This document shows positions 1-7,883 of a stretch of DNA of 19,476 nucleotides, in pieces; positions within the stretch are counted from its first letter, which is position 1; the number at the start of each line of letters is the position of its first letter. The position numbers and the translations under genes were made by a program. Below the pieces are notes generated by a model. The model had not been told where the DNA came from. It saw only the letters and a list, made by a program, of their open reading frames with translations, and searched no databases. Source of the stretch: Candidatus Shapirobacteria bacterium UBA1435 (GTDB taxonomy: Bacteria; Patescibacteriota; Microgenomatia; UBA12405); the NCBI GenBank assembly GCA_002329385.1, contig DCTR01000004.1, positions 4,994 to 24,469 of the forward strand. The letters run 5' to 3'.

Positions 1-478
1 TATTTGGATCGACCACCAAATAATCCACCCCCATCACCGCAAACGCCGGCTTCATTCCCGCCGTCACCACCTTTCCCTTTTCCCTGATCAGCCCATCAAA
101 CTGCTCAATCATCTCCAAAAATTTCTCTCCCGGCTCTCTCAAAACGTCAGCCTGCACCAGCATAAACGGCTCATCGGGAAATTTTTTATACAGACTCGCC
201 GCCGCAAAACCGGTTGCCGGACCCTGGTTTCTCATTTCCGGTTCAATAAAGATATTCTCCTCAATAATTTCCGGCACTTGCCTTTTGGCAATCTCCGCCT
301 GTTCTCTGTTTGTCTGTAAATATATTTCCTCACACCCATATCTTTTTCTCAATATCTCCCAATTAAGCTGAAACAACGACTTTCCATCAATTAATGGCAA
401 AAAGTGTTTCGGGCTCTTTTGTCTTGATTCCGGCCACATCTTCGTCCCCACCCCGCCGCATATTATTACTGGTTTCAT
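1..478 (-). CDS. mannose-1-phosphate guanylyltransferase-like nucleotidyltransferase, N-terminal part (cut by window start)
   Basis: The visible 159 residues begin MKPVIICGGVGTKMWPES and continue with SPKHFLPL, which is the nucleotide-binding signature of the mannose-1-phosphate guanylyltransferase (ManC/GMP) group within the NTP_transferase superfamily. A later QADVLREP matches the metal-binding Asp region. The family makes GDP-mannose from mannose-1-phosphate and GTP in the cytoplasm for glycan synthesis. The ATG is preceded by a good AGGAGG, one of the few strong Shine-Dalgarno sites in the window. No stop interrupts the frame up to base 1, so the gene runs off the window. It follows the dehydrogenase by 44 nt on the same strand and is probably co-transcribed with it. 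The usual GTRLWP is GTKMWP here. Exact sugar specificity cannot be fixed from the N-terminus; another sugar-1-phosphate nucleotidyltransferase is possible. Confidence 0.8.
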   Translation of the reverse strand, partial: MKPVIICGGVGTKMWPESRQKSPKHFLPLIDGKSLFQLNWEILRKRYGCEEIYLQTNREQAEIAKRQVPEIIEENIFIEPEMRNQGPATGFAAASLYKKFPDEPFMLVQADVLREPGEKFLEMIEQFDGLIREKGKVVTAGMKPAFAVMGVDYLVVDPN

Positions 479-522
479 ATGTACCTCCTACACAAACTCG
501 TAAATAAATTATTTTACTACAC

Positions 523-1521
523 TCACCCAGCCTTCTTCACAAAGGCTCTAATATTTTCCACTGTCGTCTTTACTATTTTTTCAATTGCTTCCTTGGTATT
601 GAAGGCATTGTGCGGGGTAAACACTACGTCGTCCCGGTCCCTAAGCAAATGAAAACTCAACAACTCTTTAAGGTCGTCTTTGGTCGTCTTGTCCGTCATC
701 ACTGTCGACACGCTCTCCACTCTTCCCTCCTCTTCGGTCACGTCCAAACCGACCCCCGCCAGAATTTTATGGTTTAGGGCCCAAACCAACGCTTCCACCT
801 CCACCACCGGCCCCCTTGAAGTGTTTACCAAAAAACTTCCCGGTTTCATCAGCTTAATGTTGTTTTTGTTGATTAAATGAAAAGTCTCCGGCGCAAACGG
901 CACATGCAAACTCACCACATCTGACTCTTTTAGACATGTCTCCAAATCAACCTGCTTAAATCCTAATTTCTTTGCCAACCCCTCGTCCGCATTCTTCTCC
1001 ACCCCCAAAACCTTCATCCCAAAACCTTTGGCGATCCGGATAACGTTTTGGCCGATCTTACCCACCCCAATCACGCCCATTGTCTTTCCCTTTAAGTCTA
1101 TTCCCGTCAACCCCTCCGGACTAAACTCCCCCTCCTCCACCGACTGATGCGCCACCACCACCTTTTTGGTTGCCGCCAAAAGCAAGGCAAAGGCGTATTC
1201 CGCCACTGTCGACGAGCCGTATTCCGCCACATTGGCCACCGCTATCCCTCTCTTCTTGCACTCCGCCGCGTCAATATGATCGACCCCGGTTGATCTGGTG
1301 GCCACCATCTTCAAATTAGGCAACCGCTCAAGCACCGGTTTGTCTATCTTGGAATAAATAAACGGCGAAATTATGTCATATTTTGCCGCCAGCTCCAGAT
1401 TGTCCTGCACCTCGCTTTCAAATATCCCCACCCCAAAACTGTCCAGTCTAATTATCTCTCTTTCGATTACTTCTCTCTCCCAACTCTTAACCCCAAAAAA
1501 TGCAATTTTATAGTCTTTCAT
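523..1521 (-). CDS. D-2-hydroxyacid dehydrogenase (D-lactate dehydrogenase-like)
   Basis: This is a 332-residue NAD-dependent D-isomer-specific 2-hydroxyacid dehydrogenase, a family that interconverts 2-keto acids and D-2-hydroxy acids in the cytoplasm. The substrate domain carries TRSTGVDHID (about residue 75). The Rossmann motif GVGKIG lies near residues 152-157. The catalytic set is Arg236 in NTSRGPVV, Glu in GLDVTEEEG (about 263-266) and His304 in FTPHNAFNT. A roughly 35-residue insertion between the Glu and His motifs is typical of D-lactate dehydrogenases, so lactate/pyruvate is the best guess at substrate. I chose the ATG at 1521; a TTG two codons upstream (1527) is also in frame. Neither has a Shine-Dalgarno, and the stop of the upstream gene lies 7 nt before the ATG, which suggests translational coupling. 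Confidence 0.9.
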   Translation of the reverse strand: MKDYKIAFFGVKSWEREVIEREIIRLDSFGVGIFESEVQDNLELAAKYDIISPFIYSKIDKPVLERLPNLKMVATRSTGVDHIDAAECKKRGIAVANVAEYGSSTVAEYAFALLLAATKKVVVAHQSVEEGEFSPEGLTGIDLKGKTMGVIGVGKIGQNVIRIAKGFGMKVLGVEKNADEGLAKKLGFKQVDLETCLKESDVVSLHVPFAPETFHLINKNNIKLMKPGSFLVNTSRGPVVEVEALVWALNHKILAGVGLDVTEEEGRVESVSTVMTDKTTKDDLKELLSFHLLRDRDDVVFTPHNAFNTKEAIEKIVKTTVENIRAFVKKAG

Positions 1522-1528
1522 AGCCAAT

Positions 1529-2089
1529 TCATTTTACACCAATCCACCCCAACGCTTCCTCATTAACCTCCTCCCAATGTCTATCACCGGTTGGATCTGC
1601 CAAAGCCATCTCCATCCAATCCCCCTCTTTGTATTCCGCCTCGCCCATCTTCTTAAAAACCCACGCTAATCCGGAATACATCCTCTCCCCGGCCACTGCT
1701 TCAAGAAACCTCGCCCGCTGTTCTTCGCTCGCCTTAATAAAATTTGAGGCAAATTTATACGCCTCGGTCATATATCTGAAAAACTCATAATTGGCGTCCT
1801 CTTCACCCTTTTTTAGCCCTATCGACCTTACTTGCGGTATTATCCCTACTTCTCCGGCTGTTATGTATAACTGTGAATCTCTCTCTTCTTCACTTATTCC
1901 TCTCTGCCTTAAGATCATCTCCTGCCGTCGGTGGTAAAACTCTTCGGCCGCCGTCCTTGTCGTTGCTAGTTCAGGATTCAAGTGGACTTTGTCTTCCACT
2001 CTATCATATTGCCCAGCAGTATCTGGATCTTTTATATCCTTAACGACCACCCCCTGTTTCTCTAACAAATCCACTCCTGTCTCGTTCAT
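1529..2089 (-). CDS. unknown protein, 186 residues, first gene of the minus-strand cluster
   Basis: I do not recognise this protein. It is highly charged (Glu-rich), has no signal peptide or membrane segment, and is probably cytoplasmic. An N-terminal patch (KVHLNPE, then EEFYHRRQ at about residues 49-56) loosely recalls zincin-like proteins, but there is no HExxH, so I assign no enzymatic role. The C-terminal half is helical and Trp-rich near the end (DRHWEEV, LGWIGVK). Codon use and the purine-rich sense strand match the neighbours. It is followed 7 nt later by the dehydrogenase and probably heads that operon. A TTGCTA/TAGAAT promoter lies directly upstream and gives a 5' leader of only about 5 nt. 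Confidence 0.7.
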   Translation of the reverse strand: MNETGVDLLEKQGVVVKDIKDPDTAGQYDRVEDKVHLNPELATTRTAAEEFYHRRQEMILRQRGISEEERDSQLYITAGEVGIIPQVRSIGLKKGEEDANYEFFRYMTEAYKFASNFIKASEEQRARFLEAVAGERMYSGLAWVFKKMGEAEYKEGDWMEMALADPTGDRHWEEVNEEALGWIGVK

Positions 2090-2100
2090 TTCTATTTTTC

Positions 2101-2129
2101 ATTCTACTTAAATAAAAAACGGATAGCAA
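2101..2129 (-). promoter_or_regulatory. promoter of the 2089-1 minus-strand cluster
   Basis: On the minus strand, TTGCTA (2129-2124) and TAGAAT (2106-2101) are separated by exactly 17 nt. The expected start of transcription is about 2094, five nt before the ATG at 2089, with no Shine-Dalgarno between them. Confidence 0.5.
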
Positions 2130-2190
2130 AGCCTCGATCTCCTTTTTCCCCAATCTCCCCCACTTATCTTTTATTGAATTTTTTGATCCA

Positions 2191-2220
2191 TTGACACACA
2201 AATAACCTTTATGATTTACT
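2191..2220 (+). promoter_or_regulatory. promoter of the small HTH gene
   Basis: A perfect TTGACA (2191-2196) is followed after 18 nt by TTTACT (2215-2220), itself preceded by TGA, an extended -10. The predicted leader is about 35 nt and contains AGAGGT before the ATG at 2263. Confidence 0.45.
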
Positions 2221-2262
2221 GATGATGATTAAACATTACTTTGATATCAGAGGTATCACCCC

Positions 2263-2523
2263 ATGAATGATCAAAATATCACACAAGATAAACTTGTGAA
2301 ACAAAAATCCCTGCCCCCCAAAAAAGTTAATGGTGTCTCCATCGACAATCTCCCCGATTTGCTCACCGTTGGTGAAGTTGCCGATTTGCTTCGCGTCTCC
2401 AAACTCACCATCAAACGCTGGGGCAAACGCGGCAAGCTCCCTGCCATCCGCATCAACGCCCGCGGCGACCGCCGCTACCGCAAGGAAGCCGTTCTTTGGG
2501 TGCTCGGCATTCAATCAGACTAA
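2263..2523 (+). CDS. small MerR/excisionase-type helix-turn-helix DNA-binding protein
   Basis: The protein has 86 residues. After a basic, disordered N-terminus of about 30 residues comes [21 protein letters not shown] (about 33-53), a winged helix-turn-helix of the excisionase/MerR (HTH_17) type, then [13 protein letters not shown], the wing and last helix. Such proteins bind DNA as regulators, or as recombination directionality factors in mobile elements. No integrase or attachment site is visible, so a chromosomal regulator is the more likely role. The start is supported by AGAGGT about 8 nt upstream. A strong intrinsic terminator follows the stop by about 30 nt, so the gene is probably transcribed alone, separately from the sigma-like gene downstream. 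Confidence 0.8.
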   Translation: MNDQNITQDKLVKQKSLPPKKVNGVSIDNLPDLLTVGEVADLLRVSKLTIKRWGKRGKLPAIRINARGDRRYRKEAVLWVLGIQSD

Positions 2524-2551
2524 AAGACATTCTGCCCAAACTAATTTACCT

Positions 2552-2584
2552 AAAAGGTGTCTGGTAACCCTAGACACCTTTTTT
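2552..2584 (+). terminator. rho-independent terminator of the HTH gene
   Basis: An 11-bp stem, AAAAGGTGTCT (2552-2562) with AGACACCTTTT (2572-2582), has a 9-nt loop and ends in a run of six T. The A run before the stem and the T run after it make it potentially usable from both strands. Confidence 0.85.
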
Positions 2585-2599
2585 GGATCCCCGCCATCC

Positions 2600-2608
2600 T
2601 GCTATAAT
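2600..2608 (+). promoter_or_regulatory. extended -10 promoter of the sigma-like gene
   Basis: TGCTATAAT is a perfect extended -10, placed 15 nt after the terminator T run and 21 nt before the ATG at 2630. No convincing -35 hexamer is present, as is common with extended -10 sites. The leader has no Shine-Dalgarno. Confidence 0.6.
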
Positions 2609-2629
2609 TTATCTACCTTTCAGTCCGCC

Positions 2630-3559
2630 ATGGCCGAAGCAATATCTGAAAACCTAAACACCAACCGTTACCAAGCCGACCTGGATCGAATTTTATCTTC
2701 CCCGCACCCGCTTCAATCCCTAAAAGAAGTTGCCTCACTGGCTCCCGACCTGTGGCCGGAAGGAAATTCTGCCCAACTGAAACAACAATTTCTAAATCCC
2801 CTAACCCGGCAAAACACCCAGGCCAAAATGCTCTGGCATTGTCTCCCTCAAATCTACCGTGCCTGCGCCAGATTCCAGCCTTACGATTTTTCCGAACCCG
2901 AAATCGTCAACCTGGCACTCGACTTCTATCATCAGGACTTGGAGGCATGGGACCCAAAACCCGATGTCCCTCAAACCAACCTAAGAAGACACGTCGCCAC
3001 CACCCTGGAACAACACTTCAAAGCCCACATCTGCGACCGTTTTCAACTCCCTGCCGTCACCTTCCCCGCCGTCACTTGCTTTTATCAGGCCGTAAGCCAG
3101 TTTCATCAGGAAATGGACTCCCCTCCCACCCCCTCCGATGTCGCCGAGCTAAAAACTATTTTTAACGAGATTGTCCAACAAGAACAAGCCACCAACCAAA
3201 CCCCCATCCCTTTACGCCACAAAAAAGAAGACGTCTTTGATCTTATTCTCGAGAGCTACTTTCCGACTGCCCAAGACCAGATAGCCCACCAAGCCGATCC
3301 TGCCGATCTCGAAAAGGATTTTATCCAAAAAACCCAAGACCAGCTGCTTCATCACTTGCTTGATCATCCCCAGGATTCCGAAATAACCAAAAGGGAGGGA
3401 CTTGTCACCAAATTAAGATATGGGCTTGTTGATGGTGAAGAAAAAACTCTTGAGCAGGTGGGACAGATCATCAACCGCAACCGAAACACGGCCAGACAAA
3501 TCGAAGCCAAAGCCCTACGCAAACTCCGCCATCCCAAGGTCAGCCGAAAGCTAAGATAA
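2630..3559 (+). CDS. sigma-70 family-like protein with intact region 4 and degenerate region 2
   Basis: The protein has 309 residues. The C-terminus (about 247-309) is a near-consensus sigma-70 region 4: [17 protein letters not shown], then [18 protein letters not shown], the helix-turn-helix that contacts the -35 element, ending SRKLR as in primary sigma factors. The preceding segment (about 191-240) resembles regions 3.2 to 4.1. Residues 66-131 (from [12 protein letters not shown] through EAWDPKPD to [14 protein letters not shown]) follow the spacing of region 2 but lack its usual DLIQEG and Tyr/Trp-rich -10 melting residues. It could be an alternative sigma factor, or a sigma-derived regulator that docks on RNA polymerase without melting DNA. 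I chose the ATG at 2630 because promoter and terminator lie just upstream; the open frame extends further 5' without support. It converges on ruvB with an 11-nt gap. Confidence 0.8.
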   Translation: MAEAISENLNTNRYQADLDRILSSPHPLQSLKEVASLAPDLWPEGNSAQLKQQFLNPLTRQNTQAKMLWHCLPQIYRACARFQPYDFSEPEIVNLALDFYHQDLEAWDPKPDVPQTNLRRHVATTLEQHFKAHICDRFQLPAVTFPAVTCFYQAVSQFHQEMDSPPTPSDVAELKTIFNEIVQQEQATNQTPIPLRHKKEDVFDLILESYFPTAQDQIAHQADPADLEKDFIQKTQDQLLHHLLDHPQDSEITKREGLVTKLRYGLVDGEEKTLEQVGQIINRNRNTARQIEAKALRKLRHPKVSRKLR

Positions 3560-3570
3560 ACGATAAGCCG

Positions 3571-4536
3571 TCAACCAACCGTCACCCTTCCCCTTGGCGT
3601 CCTCTTCACTAGCCCCCTCTTCATCAAATACGGTTCATACACCTCGGTGATCGTTCCCACATCTTCTGTTAACGCCGCCGCAATATTCTCCACCCCCACC
3701 GGCCCACCACCATACTGCTTTTTGACTACTTCCAAATACTTCCTATCTGCATCAGACAAGCCCAACTCGTCCACTCCCATCATCGCCAGTGCTTCTCTTG
3801 CTTCCTTCACCGTCACCACCCCGTCGTTATTTACCTGGGCAAAATCCCTCACCCGCCTCAATAGTCTGTTGGCAATTCTTGGCGTCCCCCTTGACCTTTT
3901 GGCAATCTCTTCGGCCGCACCCGCCTCCACCCTTACTTTCAACAGTTCCGCCGTCCGCCCAACAATCTCCACCAAACTCTCCTCCTCATAAAAATCAATC
4001 TGCTGAACATAACCAAACCTGTCCCTCAACGGCCCGGAGAGCAACCCGATTCTGGTTGTCGCCCCCACCACCGTAAACTTCTGCAGGTTCAATCGCACTG
4101 TCCTTGCCAACTGCCCTTTGCCCAAGATGATATCCAAGGCAAAATCTTCCATCACGCTGTAAAGCGTTTCTTCCACCGGTTTGGCCAGCCTGTGTATCTC
4201 GTCAATGAACAGCAAATCGCCCTTTTTGAGCCCCGACAATATTGCCGCCAAATCCCCTGCCCTGGTCAGTGCCGGACCGGAAGTAATTCTGATGTTACTG
4301 TTCATTTCTTTGGCCAACAAATTTGCCAAAGTCGTTTTCCCCAACCCCGGCGGCCCGTAAAACAAAATATGATCCAAGCTCTCCCTCCTCTGTCTGGCCG
4401 CCTCCAGAAATATTCCCAATTGTTCCTTCAATCTCTCCTGACCAATAAATTCTGCCAACTTCTGTGGCCGTAAACTTTTTTCAATTATTTTTTCGTCTTT
4501 TTTCGCTTTCGGATCCAAACTTTTCTCGTCTTTCAT
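3571..4536 (-). CDS. ruvB: Holliday junction branch migration ATPase RuvB
   Basis: This 321-residue AAA+ motor is full length for the family (about 330-350). It drives branch migration of Holliday junctions together with RuvA. Visible motifs are Walker A GPPGLGKT (61-68), Walker B LFIDEIH (about 109-115), sensor 1 GATTR (158-162) and the arginine finger in GPLRDRFG (Arg171). The C-terminal winged helix ends with EPYLMKRGLVKRTPRGR, the DNA-binding wing typical of RuvB. The start ATG has no Shine-Dalgarno. Unlike the common ruvAB operon, ruvB here is separated from ruvA by a plus-strand gene, so it must have its own promoter, which I cannot place with confidence. Confidence 0.97.
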   Translation of the reverse strand: MKDEKSLDPKAKKDEKIIEKSLRPQKLAEFIGQERLKEQLGIFLEAARQRRESLDHILFYGPPGLGKTTLANLLAKEMNSNIRITSGPALTRAGDLAAILSGLKKGDLLFIDEIHRLAKPVEETLYSVMEDFALDIILGKGQLARTVRLNLQKFTVVGATTRIGLLSGPLRDRFGYVQQIDFYEEESLVEIVGRTAELLKVRVEAGAAEEIAKRSRGTPRIANRLLRRVRDFAQVNNDGVVTVKEAREALAMMGVDELGLSDADRKYLEVVKKQYGGGPVGVENIAAALTEDVGTITEVYEPYLMKRGLVKRTPRGRVTVG

Positions 4537-4609
4537 AGATGACTAATCTTACTACATCGTCAAACCCAAATAAAAACCAAAACGGCCGCGCCTCCAGACC
4601 AATTCTCTG

Positions 4610-4618
4610 TGTTATAAA
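4610..4618 (+). promoter_or_regulatory. extended -10 of a leaderless promoter for the 69-residue-repeat gene
   Basis: TGTTATAAA is an extended -10 (hexamer TATAAA 4613-4618). Exactly 6 nt separate it from the ATG at 4625, so transcription should start on or next to the start codon. No Shine-Dalgarno is present. Confidence 0.55.
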
Positions 4619-4624
4619 CAATAT

Positions 4625-5344
4625 ATGACCATAGACTCCAAACCATCCCTACCCCAACCGCCAACTGCCGAAAACGCCAGGGCTTTAAACATCCGCGCCA
4701 GTGTTCCCGCCCGTCTAGGAGAAGTCGCTCGGTTGAGCCTGACTCCCGAAACAACTACCGACAAACTACTAACTTATTCCAGAGAAGCCATCACTCGTCT
4801 GGCCAACGCTGCCGCCAATCGTCAAGCTGGCCAACAGGGCGGCCAGATGGTATATGACGCCCTCCATGTCTTTTCCGGAGTAGTTGTCGCCGGTGCCGGA
4901 CGTCCGGAAATTGTCTCCCGATTAGGCAGAGGAGTCGGTCTCAACCCGACCGCCGAAACACCAGTTGGCAACCTTGCTGGTATGGCCAAAGACGCCATTA
5001 CCCGAATCGCCATTGTTGCCAAAGACCAAAGATCCGGCCAGTCGGCAGGGCAAACGGTTTACGATGCCTATCATGCCTTGGCCACAATCTGTGTCGCCAG
5101 CGCCGGCAGACAAGAACTAATCGACAGCCTCACCGACGGCACGTCAGTGAAACTATCCCCCGAAACCACCGACGCCAGAATCACCGATCTCATCAACCAG
5201 GCATCCGCCCGCATCGCCGATATTACCAGAACAGGCAAAGCTGGCCAGCAATCCGGACAAGAAGTCTACAACGCCCTGTGCGTAATCGCCGCCTCAACCA
5301 TTGCCTCAAGCCAAAGGGCCACACCGGAAAAATCAGCTCCCTGA
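4625..5344 (+). CDS. unknown protein made of three 69-residue tandem repeats
   Basis: This 239-residue protein matches no family I know. It is an internal triplication. The signature GQ-x2-GQ-x-VY-[DN]-A occurs with Gly at residues 69, 138 and 207, an exact 69-residue period. Each unit runs: L-[TNS]-P near the start (39-41, 106-108, 177-179), a helix with [AS]-x-[RI]-[LI]-A, the GQxxGQ core, then a hydrophobic Ala/Val-rich helix ending in a Gly-Arg or Ser-Gln turn. The third unit is truncated after that helix. There is no signal peptide and no clear membrane segment, though the hydrophobic helices could pack as a bundle or repeat solenoid. The gene lies on the opposite strand between ruvA and ruvB and appears to have its own leaderless promoter. 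Function is unknown. Confidence 0.8.
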   Translation: MTIDSKPSLPQPPTAENARALNIRASVPARLGEVARLSLTPETTTDKLLTYSREAITRLANAAANRQAGQQGGQMVYDALHVFSGVVVAGAGRPEIVSRLGRGVGLNPTAETPVGNLAGMAKDAITRIAIVAKDQRSGQSAGQTVYDAYHALATICVASAGRQELIDSLTDGTSVKLSPETTDARITDLINQASARIADITRTGKAGQQSGQEVYNALCVIAASTIASSQRATPEKSAP

Positions 5345-5350
5345 AATCCC

Positions 5351-5923
5351 CTATCCCAGCTCCCTCAAACACCATCCCAATCTTTCCTCCAACCTGTCCA
5401 TTTCTTTTGGCAACCTTTTGATCACCCTCTCGATTTCTCCTCTGCCAAAGCCCAACTGCTTCAGGCTCATAAATAAATCGTCTTCTATCAGTGGCAAGTC
5501 CTGGCCTAAGTTTAATTCTCCCAATCCGCCAACCTTTGATTTCAGCTCAATAATTATTTTCTGGGCGGTCTTTTTTCCCACCCCCTTGATCTTTCCAAAA
5601 AAACCCACGTCCGCATCCCCAATCGCCCTGATCACCTCGCCCGCCGCCACCTCCCCCAAAATCCCCGCCGCCGTCTTTGGTCCCACCCCCGATACCGTTA
5701 TCAACAATCTAAACAATTCCACCTCTTCCCAGCTCTCAAACCCAAACAGGCTTACATCGTTTTCCGACACCGTCATGTAGGTCTGTATCCTAATTTCTTC
5801 CCCTTCTTTCCGACTTCTTATCAACCTATTACCAGCCTTCACCCAGTACCCCACCCCACCGACCCCTATCTCCATATTATTTCCCCAGATTTTATTTATC
5901 GTCCCCTCTAGGCTGGAAATCAT
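5351..5923 (-). CDS. ruvA: Holliday junction DNA-binding protein RuvA
   Basis: This 190-residue protein has the RuvA three-domain layout: an N-terminal OB fold (MISSLEGTI at the start, ENDVSLFGF near 54-62), two helix-hairpin-helix motifs (SGVGPKTA at 78-85 and KGVGKKTA at 113-120) that hold the four-way junction, and a short C-terminal domain III (about 145-190) that binds RuvB. Its length is close to the usual 190-205. It is the last gene of the metallophosphoesterase-ruvC-HAD-ruvA operon, starting 9 nt after the HAD stop. Its stop is 6 nt from the end of the convergent repeat gene. Confidence 0.96.
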   Translation of the reverse strand: MISSLEGTINKIWGNNMEIGVGGVGYWVKAGNRLIRSRKEGEEIRIQTYMTVSENDVSLFGFESWEEVELFRLLITVSGVGPKTAAGILGEVAAGEVIRAIGDADVGFFGKIKGVGKKTAQKIIIELKSKVGGLGELNLGQDLPLIEDDLFMSLKQLGFGRGEIERVIKRLPKEMDRLEERLGWCLRELG

Positions 5924-5932
5924 CTCTCTATT

Positions 5933-6574
5933 TTAACCCCTCCGCCTTCTCTTTATCATCCCCATCGCCTCTTCCACATCCGCCACCAGCTTCAAATTTG
6001 TCGGTAATTCCACCCCCGCCCTTCTCAAAACCGGCGGATAATACAAAGGCATTTTTAGCACATACACCTCCCCCTCCCTGCCGATTTCCCGTGCCGCCAC
6101 CACACCCGCCCTCAAATCGTCGTCAACCAAATATATCTCCCTAATCCCAAAATCCTCTCTCACCCTCCTCACCGCCAAACCTTTCCACTTTGTCGCTCTC
6201 TCGCCCGGATTCAAATAATAACCCTCAAACAATTTGTCGCCTCCCTCCTCTCTCACCCTTCTTAACGTCATCTCGTGTTTGTCTTTCTCCCGGCCGCTCA
6301 CTACCACCGCCGCCAGCTTATCGTCACCGGCCAAAACTTCCCCAAGCGCCCGCCAACCGCCTCTTTTTACTCCTCTTATTTCATGGCACCACACCCGCGT
6401 TCTCGCCCCCACCCCACCGGCTTTATATTCCCCCAAATCTTCGTCAACCTCCGGCAATGTCAATCTCCCCCTTAATAGTTCCCCTCCGGTTTTGGCCGGC
6501 CAGGGACCCCAAAACAAAGTCCCGTCCAGATCCATCATGATTACCCCCGTTACCCGCTCAAATGCGCCTACCAT
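5933..6574 (-). CDS. HAD superfamily hydrolase (putative phosphatase) between ruvC and ruvA
   Basis: This 213-residue protein carries HAD motif I as MMDLDGTLF (Asp15 nucleophile, Asp17 acid/base), motif II as VVVSGRE (Ser93), a Lys near residues 129-131 in TKWKG, and motif IV as YLVDDD (about 148-153), so the catalytic set seems complete. HAD enzymes dephosphorylate small phosphorylated metabolites; the substrate cannot be told. An insert between motifs I and II could form a cap. I chose the ATG at 6574, which overlaps the last codons and TAG stop of ruvC by 7 nt and implies translational coupling. A TTG at 6589 would add five residues. Its place inside the ruv operon is unusual. The C-terminus is a basic KRRRRG tail. 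Confidence 0.8.
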   Translation of the reverse strand: MVGAFERVTGVIMMDLDGTLFWGPWPAKTGGELLRGRLTLPEVDEDLGEYKAGGVGARTRVWCHEIRGVKRGGWRALGEVLAGDDKLAAVVVSGREKDKHEMTLRRVREEGGDKLFEGYYLNPGERATKWKGLAVRRVREDFGIREIYLVDDDLRAGVVAAREIGREGEVYVLKMPLYYPPVLRRAGVELPTNLKLVADVEEAMGMIKRRRRG

Positions 6575-7041
6575 TCCTGGCAAAAACAAACCGTCAATCC
6601 CGCCGCCGCCGCGTCAGCCGCATGACTTGGACTGATCATTTCCTCCAGTCCCAATAACCCTCTGGCCATTTCCTCCACCTGACCCTTCTCCGCCCGGCCA
6701 TAACCGGTCAGCGCCATCTTTATCTGCAACGGTGTTATTTCCACCACCTTCACCCCCGCCTTGGCCGCCACCAGTTTAATTACTCCCACCGCCTCCGCCA
6801 CCCCCATCGCACTTCTGGCATTTCTGGCAAAAAACAAGCTTTCCAATCCCACCTTTTCAATCCGGTGTCTTTCTATTACCTCTCCTATCGCTTCCCCAAT
6901 CTCCAAAAGCCTCTCTCCCCCCCTTTGCCCTTTTGCCACCTTCACCACCCCCCACTCCACCAGTTTAAATGCCTCTCCCTTTTTCTCTACCACCGCCCAT
7001 CCGGTATTTTCCAATCCCGGATCAATTCCCAATACCTTCAT
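6568..7041 (-). CDS. ruvC: Holliday junction resolvase RuvC
   Basis: This 157-residue nuclease has the RNase H-like RuvC fold. It begins MKVLGIDPGLENTGWA, with catalytic Asp7. Catalytic Glu67 is in GLESLFFARN, and the C-terminal acidic pair region is SHAADA (His140, Asp143), so all metal ligands are present. It cuts the Holliday junctions moved by RuvAB. Length is normal for the family (about 155-175). Its ATG overlaps the stop of the upstream metallophosphoesterase as ATGA, and its own end overlaps the HAD gene, so the three genes are tightly coupled. Confidence 0.96.
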   Translation of the reverse strand: MKVLGIDPGLENTGWAVVEKKGEAFKLVEWGVVKVAKGQRGGERLLEIGEAIGEVIERHRIEKVGLESLFFARNARSAMGVAEAVGVIKLVAAKAGVKVVEITPLQIKMALTGYGRAEKGQVEEMARGLLGLEEMISPSHAADAAAAGLTVCFCQEW

Positions 7042-7883
7042 TGCTCCTCCAAAACCAGTATTTCTCCTCTCATCTTCTCCCCGTCACTGACAAATTCGAT
7101 AAATCTCGGCGTCTGGTTGTTTCTTTCCGATGTCACCGCCCCCACCACATATGTTCTTATCCCCTCAATCTCGTAAGACGACGCATAGTGCAAATGTCCG
7201 GTGATTATTTCTTTTACCCCGCTCGATTTTAATTTAGCCCACAACTCCTGCGCCTCGCCTGTCACCTGCTGGCTGTCTTCGCCCATCACATGCTCCGAAA
7301 AGCTATGCTTTATCGGCATATGCATCACGACCACGCACCTGATTTTTTGGCACTCCCCAAGCTCCTGCCAAAGCCAAGCCTTCTGCTCTTCCCCCAATCC
7401 CCGGCTGCTGCCGTTATTAACCAAAATTAGTTTTATCTCCCCCATTTTGACTGCTCCGTATTTCTCTCCAAACACCTTGCCAAAAATATCCACTTTTGCC
7501 CTCTCCCCCGCCCACAGATCATGATTTCCCGGCACCACCAAATACTTAATCCCCAACCGGTCCAATACCGCTTTTGCCTGGCCAAGTTCCTCCTCCGTTC
7601 CCACGCTGGTCAAATCGCCAGCCACAATCACCATCTCCTGCCCCCGCTTTTTCGCCAGCTCCAGCGCCCTCTCCAAATTTTCCCAATCCAGATGTATATC
7701 GGCCATTACTCCCCATCTATACTCTTTAGCCGGCAAATTAGTGATTTTTTCTGCTCCTCTGTCTCTCTCCGCCCCATTTCTTACCCCCCAGCTTCTGGTA
7801 GCTACCAGCAATATCGCCACCAGCGCCAACCCCACCATAATTTTCCAGCCTTTTGACCTCATCGTCATTTTTAAGTCTACCAT
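7038..7883 (-). CDS. membrane-anchored calcineurin-like metallophosphoesterase
   Basis: The protein has 281 residues. A basic N-terminus is followed by one membrane helix (about residues 14-29, IMVGLALVAILLVATR), so the enzyme domain probably faces outward as a signal-anchored protein. The five metallophosphoesterase blocks are present in order: ADIHLD (Asp62, His64), GDLTS (Asp90), GNHDLW (Asn120, His121), VVMHMP and GHLHYAS. The family hydrolyses phosphomono- or diesters with two metal ions; the substrate is unknown. I chose the ATG at 7883 because AAGGGG lies about 5 nt upstream; a GTG two codons earlier is also possible. It heads the operon leading to ruvC by an ATGA overlap. Confidence 0.88.
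   Translation of the reverse strand: MVDLKMTMRSKGWKIMVGLALVAILLVATRSWGVRNGAERDRGAEKITNLPAKEYRWGVMADIHLDWENLERALELAKKRGQEMVIVAGDLTSVGTEEELGQAKAVLDRLGIKYLVVPGNHDLWAGERAKVDIFGKVFGEKYGAVKMGEIKLILVNNGSSRGLGEEQKAWLWQELGECQKIRCVVVMHMPIKHSFSEHVMGEDSQQVTGEAQELWAKLKSSGVKEIITGHLHYASSYEIEGIRTYVVGAVTSERNNQTPRFIEFVSDGEKMRGEILVLEEQ

Noticed and set aside
2236..2514. 92-codon minus-strand open frame across the HTH gene
   Set aside because: The plus-strand frame encodes a clear helix-turn-helix with promoter, ribosome site and terminator; the minus frame has none of these.
2263..2523. Mobile-element excisionase marking an integrated element
   Set aside because: No integrase, direct-repeat attachment sites or change in neighbouring gene content is visible; the HTH type is also common in chromosomal regulators.
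2330..2629. N-terminal extension of the sigma-like protein
   Set aside because: The extension overlaps the HTH gene in another frame and crosses a strong terminator and a promoter, so the ATG at 2630 is preferred.
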